Shown in pieces: positions 57,861 to 64,000 of a stretch of DNA of 64,000 nt. This DNA comes from Bacteroidales bacterium. GTDB lineage: Bacteria > Bacteroidota > Bacteroidia > Bacteroidales > JAFGXI01. The position numbers and the translations under genes are program-made. Under the pieces are notes generated by a model, which was not told where the DNA came from, did no database searches, and saw only the letters and a list, made by a program, of their open reading frames with translations. Location: positions 84,146-148,145 of the forward strand of contig JAFGXI010000017.1 of NCBI GenBank assembly GCA_016936665.1, in the 5' to 3' direction. Position 1 is the stretch's first letter; every line of letters begins with the position of its first letter.

Positions 57861-60326
57861 ATGCTATACACCCTAAAATCCATATCGGAGATTCTGAAAG
57901 TTGATTGCATCAGCCATTCGCAATGCGATATTAAAATCGATCAAATTCTTACCGATAGCCGACGTTTAAGAAATGTTCAGCAAACACTTTTCTTTGCATT
58001 AAAGACCGAACGTAACGATGGCGCAAATTATATCGTCGACTTATATAAACACCAAGTTAGAGCTTTTGTAATTCAAGATGGGTTCGATACAAAACCATTT
58101 CCTGAGGCTCATTTTATAGTGGTTAAAAACAGCTTAACGGCTCTGCAAGATTTAGTTAAGTACCACAGAGCTCAGTTCAATATTCCTATTGTTGGTATCA
58201 CCGGAAGTAATGGAAAAACCATTGTAAAAGAGTGGCTATTCGAATTGCTAAAAAAAGATAAAAAGATTGTAAGAAACCCTCGTTCTTATAACTCACAGAT
58301 TGGTGTACCATTATCGGTATGGATGCTAGATCAAGATACCGAAATGGGTATTTTCGAAGCCGGAATCTCGCAAGCAGGAGAAATGAGTAAGCTGGAAGCC
58401 ATCATTCAGCCTAACATAGGTATATTTACTAATATTGGCGATGCGCATCAAGAAAATTTTATCGACTATAAACATAAAGCCGGCGAAAAAATAAAATTGT
58501 TCGAACGGTGCGATACTATAATCTACTGTAGAGACCATCAGTGGATCGATTGGCATTTAAGCAACCAAGACCGTTTTGAAAACAAAACCATCTTAAGTTG
58601 GAGCGAAAAATTAGGAGCTACATTAAGAGTTAAAAACAGAAAGATACAGAACAACTCAACACTAATAGAAGCACAATATCAAAACAATACGCTTTTATTA
58701 GAAATTCCTTTTACCGATTTTGCATCGTACGAAAATTTGATGCCTATTTGGGTTTTATTGTTGCATTTAGGTTACCAACAGGAGCTAATACAAGAAAGAA
58801 TTTCGCAACTATCGCACATAGCAATGCGGTTAGAGCAAAAGCAAGCCATAAACGGTTGCACACTTATAAACGACAGTTATAACTCGGACATCGGCTCTCT
58901 GCACATCGCACTAGACTTTTTGGTTCAACAATACCAACACCAGCAACGCACACTTATCTTATCGGATATTTTACAAAGTGGGCGCGAAGCTGTTTCCTTA
59001 TATAAAGATGTGGTTGATCTCCTAAAAACAAAATCGGTGAACCGTTTTATAGGCATTGGGCACGACATGCAAAGTGTTGCCAATCTGTTTCCTAAAAATG
59101 CATTGTTTTTTGAATCGACAGCTGAGTTTATGAACAAAATGGGGCCTGACGATTTTAAAAAAGAAGCGATCTTAATTAAAGGAGCCAGAACATTTGAATT
59201 TGAGCATATTTCTAATATGCTTCAGAACAAAGTTCACGAAACTGTATTAGAAGTCAACTTGAGTCATTTGATTCATAATGTCAATTATTTTAAATCGCAA
59301 CTTAAACCTGAGGTTAAAATAATGGCCATGGTAAAAGCTTTTTCGTATGGTGCAGGTTCTGTAGAAGTTGCCAACGTCTTGCAGTTTCATCAGGTCGATT
59401 ATTTAGCGGTAGCTTATACCGACGAGGGCGTCGCTCTGCGTAAAGCCGGCATTGCTTTACCAATAATGGTGATGAACCCAGAAGAACAAAGCTTCGAACA
59501 GATGTTACGCTACAGTTTAGAGCCCGAAATTTACAGCCTACGCATTTTAAAATCGTACTACCAAGCCGTTCGTCATCACGGAACGGTATACGCTCCATTA
59601 CATATAAAAATAGAAACCGGCATGAATCGCTTAGGTTTTATAGAAGCTGAAGTTGATGAAACGATTGGGTTTATACAATCAAACCCAAGTTTAAAAGTAG
59701 TTTCTGTATTTTCGCATTTGGCAGGTAGCGATGGTGAGATATTCGACAATTTCACAGATCAGCAGATTGCAAAATTTCATCGAATTTCGGATAAAATTAT
59801 CAAAGCATTCGACTATAAAATTATTCGCCATCTGTCTAACTCGAACGGTGTTTTAAGGCATCCATCGGCACAATTCGATATGGTGCGACTTGGAATAGGC
59901 ATGTACGGCGCCACCGATTTTGAACACCATCAGCTTAAAGAAGTTAACAGATTAGTCACTCGAATTTCTCAAATAAAAACGATTAAGAAAGGAGAAAGTA
60001 TAGGTTACGACAGAAACGGCCAGCTCGAAAAAGATGGGCAAATTGCTATTCTACCAATTGGCTATGCCGATGGTATCCGCCGTAGCTTAAGCAATGGTGA
60101 AGGTCACTTTATGTTAAATGGGCAATTAGCACCTATTGTTGGCAATGTTTGCATGGATATGTGTATGCTAGATGTTAGTAAAATTAAGTGTAAAGAAGGA
60201 GATCAAGTTATTGTTTTTGGGCCGGATTTTTCAATACAACACATTGCACGTGAAATGAATACCATTCCTTACGAAGTATTAACCGGAATTTCGCAAAGAG
60301 TAAAACGAATTTATTTTCAAGAATAG
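57861..60326 (+). CDS. murF: MurF-alanine racemase fusion
   Basis: 821 residues. The first ~450 are MurF (ATP loop VGITGSNGKTIVKEW, ~112), which adds D-Ala-D-Ala to UDP-MurNAc-tripeptide. The remainder is an alanine racemase with PLP lysine in MAMVKAFSYGAGS, IETGMNRLGF and the catalytic Tyr in SIGYDRNG, which makes D-alanine. The fusion is standard in Bacteroidota and joins supply of D-Ala to its use in cell-wall precursor synthesis. No frameshift separates the halves. It starts immediately after tdk. Confidence 0.96.
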   Translation: MLYTLKSISEILKVDCISHSQCDIKIDQILTDSRRLRNVQQTLFFALKTERNDGANYIVDLYKHQVRAFVIQDGFDTKPFPEAHFIVVKNSLTALQDLVKYHRAQFNIPIVGITGSNGKTIVKEWLFELLKKDKKIVRNPRSYNSQIGVPLSVWMLDQDTEMGIFEAGISQAGEMSKLEAIIQPNIGIFTNIGDAHQENFIDYKHKAGEKIKLFERCDTIIYCRDHQWIDWHLSNQDRFENKTILSWSEKLGATLRVKNRKIQNNSTLIEAQYQNNTLLLEIPFTDFASYENLMPIWVLLLHLGYQQELIQERISQLSHIAMRLEQKQAINGCTLINDSYNSDIGSLHIALDFLVQQYQHQQRTLILSDILQSGREAVSLYKDVVDLLKTKSVNRFIGIGHDMQSVANLFPKNALFFESTAEFMNKMGPDDFKKEAILIKGARTFEFEHISNMLQNKVHETVLEVNLSHLIHNVNYFKSQLKPEVKIMAMVKAFSYGAGSVEVANVLQFHQVDYLAVAYTDEGVALRKAGIALPIMVMNPEEQSFEQMLRYSLEPEIYSLRILKSYYQAVRHHGTVYAPLHIKIETGMNRLGFIEAEVDETIGFIQSNPSLKVVSVFSHLAGSDGEIFDNFTDQQIAKFHRISDKIIKAFDYKIIRHLSNSNGVLRHPSAQFDMVRLGIGMYGATDFEHHQLKEVNRLVTRISQIKTIKKGESIGYDRNGQLEKDGQIAILPIGYADGIRRSLSNGEGHFMLNGQLAPIVGNVCMDMCMLDVSKIKCKEGDQVIVFGPDFSIQHIAREMNTIPYEVLTGISQRVKRIYFQE

Positions 60327-60389
60327 CGTAACTTAAAATACACTTGATAGTATAAAAGATTGCATTTATTCATATCTTTTTGATTATCA

Positions 60390-62549
60390 ATGAAATACGT
60401 TGTATTACTTACGCTTTTCTTAGTAGCAATATTAGGTCGTTCTGAAAAGATTATTTCTTTAAATCATGGGAACATCGACGATGTTAATTTCCCGGAGTAT
60501 ATTTATATACTCGAGGATGCTGAAGGCAAATTTTCTTTAGAACAAGTAATATTAGCTAAACATAATCTCTTCGAACAAAATCACCAGGCTTTAATTAATT
60601 TAGGCTTTACTTCTTCTGTGTACTGGCTGAGATTTTCTGTAAAAAACGAGACTAAATCGCTACAAAACTTCGTATTTGCTATCCAAAATCCATTAATAGC
60701 TAAAATAGATTTTATTGGAATTAAAAACAACAAACCTTTCGAGCACATTCGAACAGGCGAATCCAGACCATATATCAGTCGTAACATTCAAAACAGGAAT
60801 TTTTTATTCGACCTAACTATAGAATCCGGACAACAACTCGATTATTATGTTAGAGTAGATAACCAAGGTGGGCCATTACAAATTCCAATGGTTATCAGTC
60901 CATACCAAAGTTATTTAAACAACGACCATGGAAAATTTATTGGTTTGGGTGGTTTAATGGGAATGTTTGTTCTTATTATAGTTATCAATCTTTTTATTTT
61001 GATTATCGATAAAGCCCGATTCAATATTTATTACACTATATATGTAGCTATACTTACACTTTTTATCGCCAATGTTTCGGGCTTGAATTATGAATTTATT
61101 TGGCCTTCGAATCCTACAATTCAGAGATACGCAACCTTAGTTTTTGGTAGTTTTGCCAATGTTTTTTTAATATTATTCTCACAACAATTCTTCAACCTTC
61201 AGCGATTTTTTTACAGAATCTATAAAATATCAAATCTGTTAATTCTTTTTTCATTTCTTATAATTAGTATCTCATTTTGGAATACAAGTTCGTACGTATT
61301 AGCATTAAAACTGCTCAATATTTATTCGTTGGTAACAATCGTGTTTTTAACTCTAACAGCCATTAGAGGGGTAACTAAAAACATGAAGATACATTATTAC
61401 TTTATGCTATCGTTCTTCTTTTTTTTATTGGGCGTTGGCTCTTTTGTAAGCTATAATTTGGGTTTTCACAACCAACGAACATGGGCATACGGAGGGTTGT
61501 ATTTGGGTTTTCTATCAGAAGTTATTCTTTTGATGTTCGCCGTTTTACATAAATATCGAAAAATTGAACTTCAGACCAATCAGGAGCTCGAATACATTGT
61601 AAAAGAGCGAACTCATGAACTTGAAATTCAAAAGCAAGAATTATTGGAACAAAAAACCGAAATTATTTACCAACGCGATAAAATTATAGCACAGCACAGG
61701 AGAGCTTTAAAACAATCCGAAATCATCAGCAAAAAAAATAATGAAATTAATTCGAGTATAGCCTACGCAAAAATCATTCAGAATGCTGTAATGCCTCCAA
61801 AATCGTTGCTCGATAAATCGTTCAAATCGTACTTTATTTTAAATCAGCCCAAAGAGGTTATTGGTGGAGACTTTTATTGGTTTCACGAAAAAAACCAGAG
61901 AGCATATTTGGCTGTTGCCGATTGTACAGGACACGGTATTCCGTGCGCTATGATAAGTATGTTGGGTATTGCTGCGTTGAACGAAATAATGCTTAAAACC
62001 AATGAGTTAACCCCATCAGAAATTCTCAATAAGTTAAGCAGCGTTGTGAGTCGCTCGCTACACCAAAGGGGAGAAATGGGTGAGACAAAAGATAGTATGG
62101 ACATCAGCCTATGTATGATTGATAAAATTACCAACACACTTTTAATGTCTGGTTCTAACAATCCGATTTACATTTACAGAGAAGAAGCTCCAACAGAACA
62201 CGCCTCATATATTGCAAATTACGAATTTGACGACAATTCGCTTATGGTGGTTATGCCCGATAAACTGACCATTGGTTATAACGAAAATCTGAATTTAAGC
62301 TTTACCGACAAAAAAATAAATTTAATGACCAACGATATGATTTATCTTTTTTCGGATGGGTACATCGACCAATTTGGAGGATACAGTGGTAAAAAACTCA
62401 AACGAAATAAATTTAGAAAACTACTTTCCGAAAATGCCAGCATCGACAGTCAGCGAATGCAACATCAACATTTAGAAAAACACTTCGAACAATGGTCGGT
62501 GGGCCACGAACAAATAGACGACGTTATGGTTTTGGGAGTCCGGTATTAA
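60390..62549 (+). CDS. 7TM-DISM sensor with SpoIIE/PP2C phosphatase output
   Basis: 719 residues: signal peptide (KYVVLLTLFLVAILGRSEK), periplasmic 7TMR-DISMED2-type beta domain (~30-170, SSVYWLRFSVKNETKSLQNF), seven membrane helices (~185-385), a coiled-coil linker (~390-450) and a SpoIIE phosphatase domain (~455-719) with IGGDFYWFHE, VADCTGHGIPCAMISMLG, FSDGYIDQFGGYSGKKL and EQIDDVMVLG. The extracytoplasmic domain probably binds a carbohydrate-like ligand, as DISM domains do. The phosphatase domain is clearly paralogous to that of the gene at 7183. No substrate gene lies nearby. Confidence 0.92.
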   Translation: MKYVVLLTLFLVAILGRSEKIISLNHGNIDDVNFPEYIYILEDAEGKFSLEQVILAKHNLFEQNHQALINLGFTSSVYWLRFSVKNETKSLQNFVFAIQNPLIAKIDFIGIKNNKPFEHIRTGESRPYISRNIQNRNFLFDLTIESGQQLDYYVRVDNQGGPLQIPMVISPYQSYLNNDHGKFIGLGGLMGMFVLIIVINLFILIIDKARFNIYYTIYVAILTLFIANVSGLNYEFIWPSNPTIQRYATLVFGSFANVFLILFSQQFFNLQRFFYRIYKISNLLILFSFLIISISFWNTSSYVLALKLLNIYSLVTIVFLTLTAIRGVTKNMKIHYYFMLSFFFFLLGVGSFVSYNLGFHNQRTWAYGGLYLGFLSEVILLMFAVLHKYRKIELQTNQELEYIVKERTHELEIQKQELLEQKTEIIYQRDKIIAQHRRALKQSEIISKKNNEINSSIAYAKIIQNAVMPPKSLLDKSFKSYFILNQPKEVIGGDFYWFHEKNQRAYLAVADCTGHGIPCAMISMLGIAALNEIMLKTNELTPSEILNKLSSVVSRSLHQRGEMGETKDSMDISLCMIDKITNTLLMSGSNNPIYIYREEAPTEHASYIANYEFDDNSLMVVMPDKLTIGYNENLNLSFTDKKINLMTNDMIYLFSDGYIDQFGGYSGKKLKRNKFRKLLSENASIDSQRMQHQHLEKHFEQWSVGHEQIDDVMVLGVRY

Positions 62550-62622
62550 CAAGTCTCTAATTTTTATTCTATTCGCAGAAGAGCATTTCTACTCCACTTT
62601 GGTTTTTTGGGTTGAAAGCAAT

Positions 62623-62660
62623 CAAAAAAAAATAAGCCGCCATACTCAAAGCGACTTATT
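62623..62660 (-). terminator. Terminator after tRNA-Arg
   Basis: A 10-bp stem (AATAAGTCGC / GCGGCTTATT, one G-T pair) with a 10-nt loop is followed by seven T on the minus strand. It begins 10 bases downstream of the tRNA 3' end. Confidence 0.88.
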
Positions 62661-62670
62661 AATGTTTTAG

Positions 62671-62744
62671 TGACCGCAGAAGGACTCGAACCCTCAACCC
62701 TCAGAGCCGAAATCTGATGTTCTATCCAATTGAACTATGCGGCC
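62671..62744 (-). tRNA. tRNA-Arg (anticodon TCG)
   Basis: 74 bases with a full cloverleaf. Acceptor GGCCGCA pairs with TGCGGTC (one G-T pair) and the discriminator is A. The anticodon arm TCAGA / TCTGA encloses the loop TTTCGGC, giving anticodon TCG (codons CGN, mainly CGA). The T arm GAGGG-TTCGAGT-CCTTC is regular. CCA is not encoded. A terminator follows. Confidence 0.96.
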
Positions 62745-62778
62745 ATTCCGATGTGCGAAAGTATAGAATTTATAAATT

Positions 62779-63999
62779 TTATAAAACTATTTTTTTCGAA
62801 ATTATCAGACCATCGTCCTGAATAAACTTTACAATCCATACAGAATTACGATCTGTAACAGGAATACTAAGTTGATCCTTGCCATTTGTTGGTTGTTGCC
62901 AAAGCTTTTCTCCCTTTATAGAATATATCTCAATGGACTTTGTTGATTGAAGCCGACTAAAAATAACAGACTGCACATTTACCTGCACTTTTATCCCAAA
63001 TTCTGATTGCACAGATAAAAGATCAGTTGTTAAATCGATAAGTTGCATTGACGTATCGTTTATACATGTGCTATTAGCAATGAGTGTAATTATATAATTG
63101 CTATAATTGGCAAACGAATACACCGGGTTAATTTGTGTAGAATGTGGCGATCCATCGCCAAAATCCCACTCAAAGCTAACAGCATGTATCGACTGATTTA
63201 CAAATGAAATTTCTGTGCCATCAATTTGATAATCGAAATCGGCAATTGTACTAATGCCATTGTCTACCCAAACTATATTTGTAAAATCGTAGGTTTGCGA
63301 TGTCACAGAATCCTCTAATAAATATTCGTATTCTGATGTAAATAAACTATTGGCAACCGATTGCAAATACAAAGCTTCCTCTTCTGGAATTGTAGAATAA
63401 AAGTCGGAAACCACAGGATTATGAAAAATTGAATTGTAAAAAACACATGCCGTCAAATAAGTTCCGTATACAGAAGGGTGGCTTTCGTCGCTGGAATATA
63501 GATCGATGCCCGGGTATTGGCCATCTTCTATAGCCTTTTTCCATGCCATACCAACCGGAGCCATAGAGGCATTATTTTGTGTAGTCATGGTATAATAACC
63601 AACTAATAAACGATCGTTCATTCCCTCGAAAGTGCAAACAGGTGGCCAATCGGCGCAATTATAGCTATCGCCATATTTTCTTCCCCATGTTTCGTAAAAC
63701 AAAATTTCGGAACACACACTATTGGCTTTAATAGAATCTGAAATTTGCTTTGCATAAGGAAAAACTTCATTTTCTATCTGCTCTACCGGCCACGAAGGCT
63801 CTTGGCTTTGTGCTTGAAGAATAACAAAATCCCAAACTCTACTTTTAATCTTCGTATATGTCGTCGCATTTGCCGCGTGGTTGAGCAATCTGTAACCTCC
63901 GGGAGTACTTTGATCGGTATAAAGGGAATCGCCCATAGAAGAGCTCAATTGCCTAAGTATTCCCGGTAAATCGTTTACATAAGTATAGCTGTTACCCAA
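62779..63999 (-). CDS. SGNH hydrolase with PKD domain and T9SS sorting domain, 5' truncated
   Basis: The frame runs off the right edge, so the start is missing. Visible N-terminal GNSYTYVNDLPGIL is block I of an SGNH/GDSL esterase (Ser in GNS), and SSDESHPSVYGTYL provides the block V Asp/His pair at ~170-180. Then comes a PKD domain (FEWDFGDGSPHS, ~275-325) and a C-terminal ~75-residue sorting domain (SIEIYSIKGEKLW ... IISKKIVL). It is inferred to be an exported esterase or deacetylase on the cell surface. The substrate is unknown, although many such enzymes deacylate polysaccharides. Confidence 0.85.
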   Translation of the reverse strand: MGNSYTYVNDLPGILRQLSSSMGDSLYTDQSTPGGYRLLNHAANATTYTKIKSRVWDFVILQAQSQEPSWPVEQIENEVFPYAKQISDSIKANSVCSEILFYETWGRKYGDSYNCADWPPVCTFEGMNDRLLVGYYTMTTQNNASMAPVGMAWKKAIEDGQYPGIDLYSSDESHPSVYGTYLTACVFYNSIFHNPVVSDFYSTIPEEEALYLQSVANSLFTSEYEYLLEDSVTSQTYDFTNIVWVDNGISTIADFDYQIDGTEISFVNQSIHAVSFEWDFGDGSPHSTQINPVYSFANYSNYIITLIANSTCINDTSMQLIDLTTDLLSVQSEFGIKVQVNVQSVIFSRLQSTKSIEIYSIKGEKLWQQPTNGKDQLSIPVTDRNSVWIVKFIQDDGLIISKKIVL

Positions 64000-64000
64000 A

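Noticed and set aside
1..64000. CRISPR arrays, insertion sequences, prophage or integrated elements
   Set aside because: No regularly spaced repeats, transposase, integrase or phage genes were seen. The one tRNA gene shows no duplicated 3' end nearby.

Overview
The window is an AT-rich stretch of a Bacteroidota chromosome, most likely an environmental Bacteroidales or Marinilabiliales-type organism that is anaerobic or tolerates little oxygen. The phylum call rests on several marks: type IX secretion (T9SS) C-terminal sorting domains on two surface proteins, the LpxC-FabZ and MurF-Alr fusions, a complete Bat (aerotolerance) operon, DUF4421 and Bacteroidota-style coiled-coil envelope proteins, and the phylum's promoter -7 element (TAnnTTTG) in front of most transcription units. 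A superoxide reductase and an arginine deiminase fit low-oxygen life. I see no insertion sequence, prophage, CRISPR array or integrated element. The window reads as core chromosome.

Layout. 1-3.9 kb: the C-terminal end of a secreted gingipain-like (C25) protease, ClpS, and an ECF sigma factor overlapping a protein that joins a cytoplasmic anti-sigma-like head, one inner-membrane helix and an outer-membrane beta-barrel. 4-9.6 kb: dnaB, a lipoprotein propeller, xseB and a TPR/SpoIIE phosphatase. 9.7-13.6 kb: a lone trpB behind a Trp-rich leader peptide and terminator (attenuator), then dtd and aspS. 13.7-22.4 kb: moxR, an 83-aa unknown, DUF58, a DUF4381-like protein and batA-B-C-D-E in one operon. 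22.7-27.5 kb: truA, a glutathione peroxidase and recB. 27.5-32.2 kb: lipid A genes lpxA, lpxC-fabZ and lpxD, plus an HD hydrolase. 32.3-37.9 kb: glnS, then serS with a lipoprotein and a TPR protein. 37.9-40 kb: a peroxide/superoxide defence cluster (perR, peroxiredoxin, a 60-aa winged-helix protein, superoxide reductase) with tandem PerR-type palindromes over its promoter. 40.1-48.3 kb: coiled-coil protein, DUF454 and arginine deiminase; a DUF4421 barrel, HdeD-like protein, PpiD-like foldase and CBS/CorC membrane protein. 48.3-51.7 kb: GDP-heptose synthesis genes with a glycosyltransferase. 51.9-64 kb: coiled-coil lipoprotein, rsmI, an M28 peptidase, NfeD/SPFH pair, tdk, murF-alr, a second SpoIIE phosphatase with a 7TM-DISM sensor, tRNA-Arg, and a truncated T9SS-exported SGNH hydrolase.

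How it fits together. Much of the window serves the cell envelope: lipid A, peptidoglycan precursors, heptose glycans, foldases, Bat proteins and secreted enzymes. The most notable regulatory units are the trpB attenuator, whose ribosome-stall geometry fits a switch between antiterminator and terminator; the sigma/dual-membrane anti-sigma pair, which could report outer-membrane state straight to transcription; and the perR operators, which flank and overlap the -7 box.

Limits. Everything was read by eye. Family names come from recognised motifs, not searches; hairpins were paired manually; residue numbers are approximate unless a single residue is given.
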